Source: Candidatus Nanosynbacter sp. TM7-087 (GTDB lineage: Bacteria; Patescibacteriota; Saccharimonadia; Saccharimonadales; Saccharimonadaceae). Taken from it: 64,000 nt of DNA. The notes under the pieces were generated by a model, which was not told where the DNA came from, did no database searches, and saw only the letters and a program-made list of their open reading frames with translations. Positions 27,540 to 35,884 of the stretch are shown here, one piece after another (within the stretch, counting starts at the first letter, position 1; each line of letters opens with the position of its first letter). The position numbers and the translations under genes were made by a program. Location of the stretch: NCBI RefSeq assembly GCF_022828365.1, contig NZ_JAJQJU010000003.1, positions 29,073 to 93,072 on the forward strand, written 5' to 3'.

Positions 27540-28756
27540 TTCTTCCTAAACCAAGTTACGCTTGATGATGTTAAGCTCTCGCCGCCTGCTTTTGGGGCGT
27601 ATTCGCACAATGAGGCGGACGCTATATTTGAGTCAAATCCGTCTATATTGCCAACAAAAACAAATGTATGTCCTGGACTATGGGCGACATCACCAGGTTT
27701 AAGGTCTGCTACGTTGATTGAGCTACCGTTGCCAAGAGTTTGCCAGTTGGCTTCCGCCCACGCTCTCTGCACGCCAGTCGGCCCAGCTTTACCGCCCTCA
27801 CCTCCGTAGTTGTAATTTTTATCAAACCCACTGTCGTTCAAAATCGTTGTTACAAACGCGCCACAATCAACACCGCCGCCAAAACACGTACCGCCAGTAA
27901 ATCTGTTCTCTCTTTTCGCTTTTTCTATAGCTTCTGCATATTCAGGTTTTTTATCTGTACGAACCCTTTTTTCTGGCCAGGCATAACGTTTGACATAGTC
28001 GATAAAGTCGCCGTCACCACTTGATGAAGAACATCCTCCTCCACTTCCGCCTGTACCATTAAATCTTTCATAGATTTTTTGTGCGGCGGCACCGCGTATA
28101 TTTTTAACTTCATCTTTTGTCATGGCTGATTTTTCAAAATCGTCATGCCAAAAAACAGTGGCATCATCAACTGTCTTCAGGGTTTTTAATAATTCCCATG
28201 AATTTGAAGCGGTACCAAATCCACGAGCAGTAACGGGTCTTTCTGTCCCCTCTTGCACTAAATACTCTAATTCAAAGATCAATAGCTTGTCGTTGTCTTC
28301 TACTGGAATAGAATCGACCATACCCTTGTCGTTAGGTGCGCCACCATACTCTTGGCTGTAATATTTTTTTAACTCAGACGGTATTTTATTAGCTATCTGC
28401 GTTCGCCTTCCGAACGTCCACTGGGCAAGTCCCCAGCCACCAGACCCCCATCCTTGACCTACTTCGTGTCTGGTAGGACTAAATCCTGACTCTGCCTGAA
28501 TATTAGCCATCACACCAGCTGTTTGTTCGGCGCTTAATCCTGCGTTGCGTAGATATCCCCAAATCTTTTCTTGGTTATCAGATCCTGATACTCCATTAGA
28601 AGATGATCCGGAACAAGTTGTTGAATCATTTTCTTTATACCAAAGAATATCGTTTGTTACATATGAATCGGGATATCCTGCCGCCAAAGATACTGGCTGC
28701 ATAGTAATAGCAAAAGATATAGCAAAGCAAAGAGCGATAGACAACTTTTTATACAT
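27536..28756 (-). CDS. secreted double muralytic enzyme: lysozyme-like plus NlpC/P60- or CHAP-like domain
   Basis: A 406-residue protein with a signal peptide (to about residue 26, LAAG). Residues 60-230 match phage-tail-type lysozyme domains (IWGYLRNAGLSAEQTAGVMA, with E89 in QAESGF as candidate catalytic residue, and GGWGLAQWT). Residues 255-406 look like a cysteine hydrolase: VDCGAFV near 297 supplies the nucleophile, and SPGHTFVFVG near 363 the histidine. Together they would cut both glycan strands and peptide stems, as VirB1-type enzymes do when a secretion channel is built. It lies in the VirB4 operon, overlapping its neighbours. Confidence 0.8.
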   Translation of the reverse strand: MYKKLSIALCFAISFAITMQPVSLAAGYPDSYVTNDILWYKENDSTTCSGSSSNGVSGSDNQEKIWGYLRNAGLSAEQTAGVMANIQAESGFSPTRHEVGQGWGSGGWGLAQWTFGRRTQIANKIPSELKKYYSQEYGGAPNDKGMVDSIPVEDNDKLLIFELEYLVQEGTERPVTARGFGTASNSWELLKTLKTVDDATVFWHDDFEKSAMTKDEVKNIRGAAAQKIYERFNGTGGSGGGCSSSSGDGDFIDYVKRYAWPEKRVRTDKKPEYAEAIEKAKRENRFTGGTCFGGGVDCGAFVTTILNDSGFDKNYNYGGEGGKAGPTGVQRAWAEANWQTLGNGSSINVADLKPGDVAHSPGHTFVFVGNIDGFDSNIASASLCEYAPKAGGESLTSSSVTWFRKK

Positions 28757-29207
28757 CAGATCGATTCCTCTTATATTCGTTTATAATATCTGCAGGAACA
28801 CCAATATTTTTTAAGGCGTCTGGGGATTTTCTATCATTAACGCCTGTTATGACTGAATTATTTCTTAGGACTGCATACGTGTTGTAGGTAGATTTGAATT
28901 TCTCGCTATAAATTTCTAGTGTAACCAACTTAAATTCGCCCTGCTCTTTTACTATTGAATACTTTTTTAATTCACGGTTGCCGTAGGTACTGGAGGTAGA
29001 ATTTAGTAATTCGGTAATAACTTTCTTCTCTGATGGTTGCTCGTGAGTATTATTTTGATTACTTTGATTCTCGTTAGCGTTTTGGGATGATGACAGAATA
29101 GTTGTGTATTGATTGCCGTCAGGGTTTTTAATAATAAGGAAAGTTGCCGTAATACTTATTAAAAATAATACGGATGATATTAGTATGACTTTATTTTCTT
29201 TATTCAT
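28749..29207 (-). CDS. small membrane-anchored protein of the secretion operon
   Basis: A 152-residue protein with one N-terminal helix (VILISSVLFLISITATFLII), an Asn/Gln-rich linker (residues 35-60) and a soluble C-terminal domain of about 90 residues. ATG 29207 is chosen because it forms a TAATG overlap with the stop of the preceding gene and has AAGGAAGG upstream; the upstream ATG at 29237 would lie deep within that gene. I do not recognise a family. Confidence 0.65.
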   Translation of the reverse strand: MNKENKVILISSVLFLISITATFLIIKNPDGNQYTTILSSSQNANENQSNQNNTHEQPSEKKVITELLNSTSSTYGNRELKKYSIVKEQGEFKLVTLEIYSEKFKSTYNTYAVLRNNSVITGVNDRKSPDALKNIGVPADIINEYKRNRSDV

Positions 29208-32182
29208 TAGACCTTCCTTGCATACTCCCAATGCCATTGTTCGGGGTTACTCCCACCCGGCTCAGCCCAAGCGGGATGTGCATAACCGTATTTGTGGGCG
29301 TTAGCCTTTAGCCAATTATATGTAGAAGACCCAAACGCGCCAACTTCAATATCTGCAGCAAGCCCCCAGCCGTGGTTTGATACGCACGGAGGAGCTGGAG
29401 CTGCTCTTGATCCTAGCTCTTTACTATATCTAATTTGTGTTGCACAATCTCGATACGCTTCATTAATTGTTAAGTCTGACCCGTTAGCGGCTTTATACGC
29501 TTTATTCATTTCTTCCATGGCCGCTGCAGCTTTCTTATTCATTTTATTGCCTGACGAGAAAGATAGAGTTTGCAATTCTGAATCTGGGATTTCTCCGTTA
29601 CTATGATTACCCCACCCTGATTGAGCCTCTTCTAATTCTGGTTCACCAACTGCCTCGCCATTGTCTGGAGCTTTAGCTGTGGTTGAAGGGGCGTCTTCTT
29701 CGTCATCTTCGCCATTGATTGATTGGGCAATTTGGAAATCAATTAGCAATACTGACATTGCGGAAAGCTTTCTATCGTCGTATTGCTTAGCGGAGTTTTC
29801 AGCTCCGAAAGATTGGTCAGTAATATCTTTGCCTTCACTATCTTTATATGTTGGTGCGGTAGATGATGTTGTCTGTGTTGAATCTGATGGCGCTGTACAC
29901 CCGCCATTACTAAACCAATAGCTTCCGGTGCTAGCATCTCCACAGTCTTCTATAAAGTCATGAAGAGGAGTGCCTTCAACTATGTATCCATTATTCATGA
30001 GATCGGATATATCTGCGCCATCTGGAATGTCCATATCTTTCTGTATCCATCCTTCATTTTCGGCAATTTGAATAGCCTCCTCTACTGACATGTTTGCCTG
30101 GCTGTTGGTTATGCCAGTACACGGTAATCCTGCCATATTCACAGCTGGATCTTCCGATGATCCGCTGCCCATAGAAAAGTCTTTTGCATATCCGCAATAT
30201 TTATCAGAATACATACCACTTGCTGCTTTTGCAGTGGATGAATAAGACAATGCCATAGAAGGTAGCCTGAGAATATTAGATAGCATTGCTACTGGAGTTT
30301 TACTATAAGTTCCATTAGCTATCATCATATTGCCCATATTATGGAATATACTACCTAAGAATGTATATCTACTGGACGTATCAAATGGACTTAATGAGGC
30401 GATATCCATTTCTTTTTGGAATTCTTCGTTCGCTATTTGGATTCCGTTGAATTCTGCTAATTGGCTCATTTTAAGCCCCGGTAACATCTGCCCCATAGAT
30501 CCGCTTGCAAAGAATGCTGCCGCTCCAACGCCGAGTGCATCACCCAGGTCTTTATACTGGGCATTGTTTGGAACAAGAAGGCTTTTTGCTAATTCTGTGA
30601 GGATATTTTTTACCTGCTCGCCAACTGCATATTCGAGTACTTTTTTAGTCACTTCAGATAGCGCTGCCTTACCTACCCAACTAATTATCGCACTTATACC
30701 GCCAGTAGAGGCTGAGACTGCTGCCTCTACTGCCATAGAGGCATACATGGCTACTGGACTTAATATATAATCGCATACACCTTCAGTGGCTTCTTTAGCT
30801 TCATTAAAGCCTTGTACTATAGGATTCGTAGCTACTGAATATCCAGGAATGTAGTTTTTTGCAATTCCAGGCTTGTCGTTATTTACGCCCATTGCTGCTA
30901 GTAAATACGGAGAATCTAATGCCGATCCTTCAGCGTTATCGGACCCTTTCATTTTTCCTCTTTCGGTTAGCATAGTGCCGATGGTTTCCATCGTTTCTTG
31001 AGAGAATCCACCGCCACTAGAGTCGAGTCCAGAAGCCTTAGCTTGCGATCCAGGTGATAGGATAACATCCATAACTAGACCTAATAGTGGAGCTAACTGG
31101 ATTGCTGCTACACCTGCCGCAATAAGATTTGGGATTTTTACTGTAACACAAGCCCCTGCGCTAATAGTATAAGCCAGGCCGCCTTTTTTTAATTTATTCC
31201 CTAATTTATCAACGCCTTCTCCAATATTTCTAAGAGCGTGTCCTTCTTCGAACTTTGGAAGTTTTTCTTTAAATTTCTCTCTTTTTTCTTTTATACCAAG
31301 TTTTTTATCGATTTTTGACATCACATTATTTCTTTTAAGGTTGAATTTATCGTAAAGCTTACTTATATGTTTCCCTGTCCAAGCGCGGAAACGCATTTTA
31401 AATAAGCCAGTTCTGCCATAGACTTTACTGGCAATTTTACGATTCTCTTTCTTTAGCAATTCGTCTTTTAATTTCGACGACTCAATAGGTTTCCCATCGT
31501 TTAATCCTTCTACCTTCCAGTGAGTTGGATTTTTTTCTGGGTAACCAGTTTTCTTCAGCTTCATTTCATTGCCATCAGCATCAACTGGAATAATTCCCGA
31601 TTTCTTGAATTTCGTTAGTGCTTTATAGGACAACTTTCCTGTTCTACATCGTATCTTCTTACTGCTATTAGCACAGATTCCTGAACTATCTTTAGAATCC
31701 AAGAATCCGTTCATAACCTGTTTGCTTCTGGATATTTTAGCGGGTGTGGCGGAGTCGTTTTTCCAGGTGAAATTCTCCATAATATTTTGTAACATTGTCG
31801 CTGGACTAAGAAATATTCCCATAATTCCACCACCCAGTCCCAATATTCCAGCAATAGCTGCAATTGGTCCGCGTTTTTTTAGTAAAGACTTAAATGTTAC
31901 TGGACTTTTCTTTTTTCCCGCAGACGGCTGATAAAAACCGTTGCCTGGAACAGAAGACTCTTGGTTATTAACAGCAGCGCTGGCGGAATCGTTTTGATTA
32001 GGATTCAAATCCGAATCTTTATTATCAAACTGAGATTCAAGGTCATTTATGGCATCTTTTTCGCGATCACTTAACTCTGACCCGCTGTCATAACCAGCCG
32101 AGATTTGATCAAACTTAGCCTGCTCAGCAGGATTTAATCTGCTGTCAGTTTCGGAATCCGTTGTATAATCAACTCGTGCCAT
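29207..32182 (-). CDS. large membrane protein with C-terminal M15 (VanY-like) peptidase
   Basis: A 991-residue protein. Residues 1-100 are soluble and acidic; hydrophobic stretches near 110-130, 350-385, 480-520 and 555-575 suggest a membrane core. Residues about 880-991 match M15 D-Ala-D-Ala carboxypeptidases: INEAYRDCATQIRYS, the zinc motif SNHGWGLAADIE and the closing EQWHWEY, with H, D and H as ligands. The large membrane-spanning part resembles CPR-specific T4SS proteins. It follows VirB4 by 17 bases. A peptidase on the outer side could open the wall for the channel. The domain is clear; its coupling to secretion is inferred. Confidence 0.78.
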   Translation of the reverse strand: MARVDYTTDSETDSRLNPAEQAKFDQISAGYDSGSELSDREKDAINDLESQFDNKDSDLNPNQNDSASAAVNNQESSVPGNGFYQPSAGKKKSPVTFKSLLKKRGPIAAIAGILGLGGGIMGIFLSPATMLQNIMENFTWKNDSATPAKISRSKQVMNGFLDSKDSSGICANSSKKIRCRTGKLSYKALTKFKKSGIIPVDADGNEMKLKKTGYPEKNPTHWKVEGLNDGKPIESSKLKDELLKKENRKIASKVYGRTGLFKMRFRAWTGKHISKLYDKFNLKRNNVMSKIDKKLGIKEKREKFKEKLPKFEEGHALRNIGEGVDKLGNKLKKGGLAYTISAGACVTVKIPNLIAAGVAAIQLAPLLGLVMDVILSPGSQAKASGLDSSGGGFSQETMETIGTMLTERGKMKGSDNAEGSALDSPYLLAAMGVNNDKPGIAKNYIPGYSVATNPIVQGFNEAKEATEGVCDYILSPVAMYASMAVEAAVSASTGGISAIISWVGKAALSEVTKKVLEYAVGEQVKNILTELAKSLLVPNNAQYKDLGDALGVGAAAFFASGSMGQMLPGLKMSQLAEFNGIQIANEEFQKEMDIASLSPFDTSSRYTFLGSIFHNMGNMMIANGTYSKTPVAMLSNILRLPSMALSYSSTAKAASGMYSDKYCGYAKDFSMGSGSSEDPAVNMAGLPCTGITNSQANMSVEEAIQIAENEGWIQKDMDIPDGADISDLMNNGYIVEGTPLHDFIEDCGDASTGSYWFSNGGCTAPSDSTQTTSSTAPTYKDSEGKDITDQSFGAENSAKQYDDRKLSAMSVLLIDFQIAQSINGEDDEEDAPSTTAKAPDNGEAVGEPELEEAQSGWGNHSNGEIPDSELQTLSFSSGNKMNKKAAAAMEEMNKAYKAANGSDLTINEAYRDCATQIRYSKELGSRAAPAPPCVSNHGWGLAADIEVGAFGSSTYNWLKANAHKYGYAHPAWAEPGGSNPEQWHWEYARKV

Positions 32183-32199
32183 ATTTTCTCGCTATTTTT

Positions 32200-34059
32200 C
32201 TACACCGCTCCGTAGCCGCCGATCGGTGAATCTGACGGTTTTATTTGTTGCGATACAGGATTTGTATTGATCAAATTATATTCGGTATCACTAGCCTGAA
32301 TCTGGATGTGAACATGATTTTGTCCAGCAAAGAATAATCCTTGTCCAACTGGGAAGTTGGCTAGTCGTTTCTGCTCTTCATCTGTCAATTTAAACACTTG
32401 CGCTAAAACATCAACGGCGCTGGCGGACTGTTTCAAAAGTAGCTGCATTGAGGAGTTGGAAACGATTGCTCGCCCCATTTTACTTCCGACGAAGTCTTCG
32501 ACGTCTTGTGTGATTGTTGTCAGACCTAATTGATATTTACGGGCACGTTTAGCTAGAGAGAATAAGAAATTGGCAGAATCGTCATATTTCATCAATTGCC
32601 AAGCCTCGTCAACAATCAACATACGTTTCCTCTGGTCGGTACGCGTAATATTCCAGATGTGGTTCAGAACAATATACATCGCCGTTGGTCGCAGTTCATC
32701 TTCCAAGTCGCGAATGTTAAAGACGACCATATTATTATTAATATCAATATTACTCTGTTGCGAGAATATTCCCGCAAACGTTCCAGAGGTAAATTTGCGG
32801 AGTCGCTGAGCCAGGCTTGGGCCAGTTCCGCCCATGTGAAGCAAAGTGTCGTATAGGTCGGAAATCGTCGGTGGTGTAGAATTGTGCGTCAGTGGATCCG
32901 AAGTAATACCGACGCGTGCGTAAGTGTCAATCAATGCTTGATCAATATCAGCTTCTTCCGCTGGTGATAGTCCTGCTACGACTTGCCCGCCAGCCCCTAC
33001 TCCTGCGCCGCCCAGCATTTGTCTGAGTAGTCCGTGCAGCGTAACTAAGTTAGCGCGCAGTGCATCATCTGCCTCATCAGTATCAATAACACGCGGCAAA
33101 TCAAATGGATTAATTCTCGTATCGCTACTTAAGCTCAATCGAATATAACTGCCACCAACCGCGTCGCATAGTTTTTGGTACTCATTTTCTGGGTCAATAA
33201 TCACAATATCAGCCCCAACCATCATGCTTCTTAAAGCTTCCAATTTAACGGTAAATGATTTACCAGCACCAGACTTAGCGAACACGACCATATTGGCGTT
33301 TTCCAGAGAGAATCTGTCGAAAATCACCAAGCCATTATTATGCATATTAATTCCGTAAAGCACGCCCTTATTGTCCGTTAAATCGGCTGAAGTGAATGGA
33401 AAGCTGGTTGAAATTGCGCCAGTATTCATGTTGCGGCGAATCTGTAGTTCATCAGTCAATTGTGGAATGGAGCTATTCAATCCCTGCTCCTGCTGGCTGG
33501 AAGCTACTTTTGAGAACACCAATTGCTGGCCAAAAATAGTTTCAATTTTATGCTGGATAAAATTCAATTCGTCCAAGCTGTCGGCATAAAGAGTGATATA
33601 TAAACCGTAACGGAAGAATTTTTCCGCGCCAATCTGCAATTGGTCGCGCAATTCTTCGGCGTCTTGCAAAGCCGCTTCCAAGCCTGGATCGCGCACCTTT
33701 CCCTTTTCCATGTTTATATTCATGGTTGCTTCCAGCTGAGTAACTTTTTTACGCAGGTTGTTCAGGACGATTTGCGTATCGACTGGATAAATAAACATAC
33801 TAATATCCAGCACTTCATCGATGTTAATGATTGAGCTAAGCCAGCCAGTGTAGATTTGACGAGGATAGCCATAAACATACATTGTGCGGCCATATTTTGA
33901 GCCAAGTTGGAAATGATCAGAATGAAGCTCAATACTACTTGGCGCAATAAAATCACGCAAAGTTCGAACACCAGTTAAGAAGGCTTGCTCGACTTCGGCT
34001 TGCTCCCTTGCTCGTTGTTGAGCAGCAATATCAACGGCATCTAATTTCTTCTTTGCCAT
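32200..34059 (-). CDS. virB4: type IV secretion ATPase of the VirB4/TraC family
   Basis: A 619-residue ATPase. The N-terminal domain (1-240) is the VirB4/TraC type with ELHSDHFQLGSKYGRTMYVY. Walker A AKSGAGKSF lies at 261-269, IVIIDPENEYQKL follows, and LIVDEAWQLM near 495 is the Walker B with its catalytic glutamate. It powers assembly of the pilus and transport through the channel. TAATG overlap with the upstream gene shows coupling. It defines this operon as a type IV secretion relative; no VirD4 or VirB11 gene occurs in the window. Confidence 0.93.
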   Translation of the reverse strand: MAKKKLDAVDIAAQQRAREQAEVEQAFLTGVRTLRDFIAPSSIELHSDHFQLGSKYGRTMYVYGYPRQIYTGWLSSIINIDEVLDISMFIYPVDTQIVLNNLRKKVTQLEATMNINMEKGKVRDPGLEAALQDAEELRDQLQIGAEKFFRYGLYITLYADSLDELNFIQHKIETIFGQQLVFSKVASSQQEQGLNSSIPQLTDELQIRRNMNTGAISTSFPFTSADLTDNKGVLYGINMHNNGLVIFDRFSLENANMVVFAKSGAGKSFTVKLEALRSMMVGADIVIIDPENEYQKLCDAVGGSYIRLSLSSDTRINPFDLPRVIDTDEADDALRANLVTLHGLLRQMLGGAGVGAGGQVVAGLSPAEEADIDQALIDTYARVGITSDPLTHNSTPPTISDLYDTLLHMGGTGPSLAQRLRKFTSGTFAGIFSQQSNIDINNNMVVFNIRDLEDELRPTAMYIVLNHIWNITRTDQRKRMLIVDEAWQLMKYDDSANFLFSLAKRARKYQLGLTTITQDVEDFVGSKMGRAIVSNSSMQLLLKQSASAVDVLAQVFKLTDEEQKRLANFPVGQGLFFAGQNHVHIQIQASDTEYNLINTNPVSQQIKPSDSPIGGYGAV

Positions 34060-34943
34060 TATGACCTTCCTCCTCTCGGTGATGGACCAGTTCCCTTAGT
34101 TACGTAAGTGGTCGTAAGCTCGCTCGGGTCAATTTCCTCTAGCGATTCACGTGACGACGTGTCGGGATTATATGAAGTGTAGAACAGCTCACCCAGTTGC
34201 CTGGTATTTAATTGCCAGCTTTTTACGCCCATTTGGAATAGACCATTCATAACCGAATCAATGCGGTTTTTAATTTCATCTTTGGCTTTGGTATAGGTAA
34301 CTTGGTCAATTTTTGTTACGGTCGCTTCTTTTTTCCCGCTGAAGAAGCTATTGAACAATCCCTTAGTCTGTTGTTTGAAGGCATTTTCCTCGCCAGCTGG
34401 ATAATATGGAACAACAACATAAAAACTCTTATCCATAATGTTCGCCTCTTGTGCCAGAATATCAATGAAATCCATATAATCGTCCATTAGGACGTTGAGG
34501 AGCATATTGTCTTGATTGCGGCGAATTTCAGCCAATCTGTCCAGATATGGGCCAATGTCCACGCGGCGTGAACGGATAAGAACTTGAATTGGGAAATATA
34601 GAGAGTTGATGAAGTTTTGATAGCTGAACTCAATCCCCTCTCTTTCGCGTGAACTCATCAGGTCAAAGTTGATTGATTCACATTCCACTACTGCCCGAAA
34701 ACTGCCATCGCTCATAATGATCATATTTTCGCGCATTTCAGAGAAAAGTAGCGTATTCTGGGTGCTAATTGGTCCTTTTTGCTTCTTGTCATCAGGGGTT
34801 TTATCTGGAGCTGGTGTGGCTGGATTTGGTCCCGAACCAATTGCCCCCGATGGCTGCTGAGAGACGCCAGGAAGAGCCGCATTGGTTTGCGGAACCTGCT
34901 GATAAGATTGTTGATTTTGTAACTCTGGTTGCATAAACCCCAC
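34059..34943 (-). CDS. VirB4-associated conserved protein
   Basis: A 294-residue protein with a Gln/Pro-rich N-terminal 55 residues and a folded remainder containing MIIMSDGSFRAVVECESINF and FINSLYFPIQVLIRSR. This pattern resembles the N-terminal region of TraC/VirB4-type proteins, here as a stand-alone polypeptide without Walker motifs. It sits between PrgI and VirB4 genes, with TAATG coupling to the latter. A role as an adaptor at the base of the channel is inferred. Confidence 0.7.
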   Translation of the reverse strand: MGFMQPELQNQQSYQQVPQTNAALPGVSQQPSGAIGSGPNPATPAPDKTPDDKKQKGPISTQNTLLFSEMRENMIIMSDGSFRAVVECESINFDLMSSREREGIEFSYQNFINSLYFPIQVLIRSRRVDIGPYLDRLAEIRRNQDNMLLNVLMDDYMDFIDILAQEANIMDKSFYVVVPYYPAGEENAFKQQTKGLFNSFFSGKKEATVTKIDQVTYTKAKDEIKNRIDSVMNGLFQMGVKSWQLNTRQLGELFYTSYNPDTSSRESLEEIDPSELTTTYVTKGTGPSPRGGRS

Positions 34944-35855
34944 CTAACGTAGTGAAATCACCACTTCCTCATCTGATAATTTATTTTCTTGCTGAATTCG
35001 ATTTGCCTCACGCGCAATCGTTTCAATCGAGAGGTCGCGGTTATTTGCCAGTTCTATTATAGCAGGTGGCACCTCGTTTACGCTAGCTTGCGGCGTGGTT
35101 GTCGGCTGAGTTTGAACTGGAGCGCTCGCGGCAGGTCGTTCGGACACTGGATTTAATACAGATTGACGCATTGTTGGGTACGGATTCATTTGTAGTGGTG
35201 TGGCTGGAGTAGGATTATCTGGTTGAGATGGTTGAGGTGGTTGCGTAGGAGGCGGCGTAACAGATTGCCCTGTTTGCATCTTTTGGATAACTTCTTGTCG
35301 CCTACGAACATCTGACTGATTTATTAAGTGATTGATATTTTGCGCCGTAGCACTATTTTCATCCAATATGTCGTTGGCTGCCTGTCCTTCGTTGAATAAA
35401 TCGGCACGCATCGAGCTATTCGGATTATTGACGCCACGAATTGACCAACCTTGACTGTCCACCAAATTCGCCAAATATGACAATCTTCGCTGGACTTCGG
35501 CTTGATCGTAATTATTACCGTAAGTCTTCTCCTCGACTTTTGGCGCGATAACTTCGACCAATCTTTCAATTCCATCAGGCTGCCATAGACGCTTTTTTGG
35601 TTTTAGCATAAAAGAAATGACTGCCGCTAAATAAACTTCCATTGGCTGATCTTTTTTAAGCGGTAAAGCCAGCGCTCCAAAGAATAAAATTATCGGCACG
35701 GGAATTATTGCCAAAGGTAGTAAAATTGTACTCAAACCGTAGGCAATAGCGATTCCGATAACAGCTATAATTAAGAACACAAACTGTCGGAAACTAAACG
35801 GCCCGAGCAGTTTGTCCTCCGCCTCGACATCTTGAGGGACTTTATACACCGACAT
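34944..35855 (-). CDS. PrgI-family membrane protein of the secretion system
   Basis: A 303-residue protein. VPQDVEAEDKLLGPFSFRQF followed by two close membrane helices (about residues 28-67) is the PrgI family hallmark, found next to VirB4 in Gram-positive conjugation systems (VirB3-like role). The rest is a soluble Pro/Gln-rich tail and a C-terminal helix. A TATAAT lies 9 bases before the ATG, so it may start an internal transcript covering PrgI to the end of the operon. Confidence 0.85.
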   Translation of the reverse strand: MSVYKVPQDVEAEDKLLGPFSFRQFVFLIIAVIGIAIAYGLSTILLPLAIIPVPIILFFGALALPLKKDQPMEVYLAAVISFMLKPKKRLWQPDGIERLVEVIAPKVEEKTYGNNYDQAEVQRRLSYLANLVDSQGWSIRGVNNPNSSMRADLFNEGQAANDILDENSATAQNINHLINQSDVRRRQEVIQKMQTGQSVTPPPTQPPQPSQPDNPTPATPLQMNPYPTMRQSVLNPVSERPAASAPVQTQPTTTPQASVNEVPPAIIELANNRDLSIETIAREANRIQQENKLSDEEVVISLR

Positions 35856-35884
35856 ACTGCTTATATTATATCAAAATATGGAGA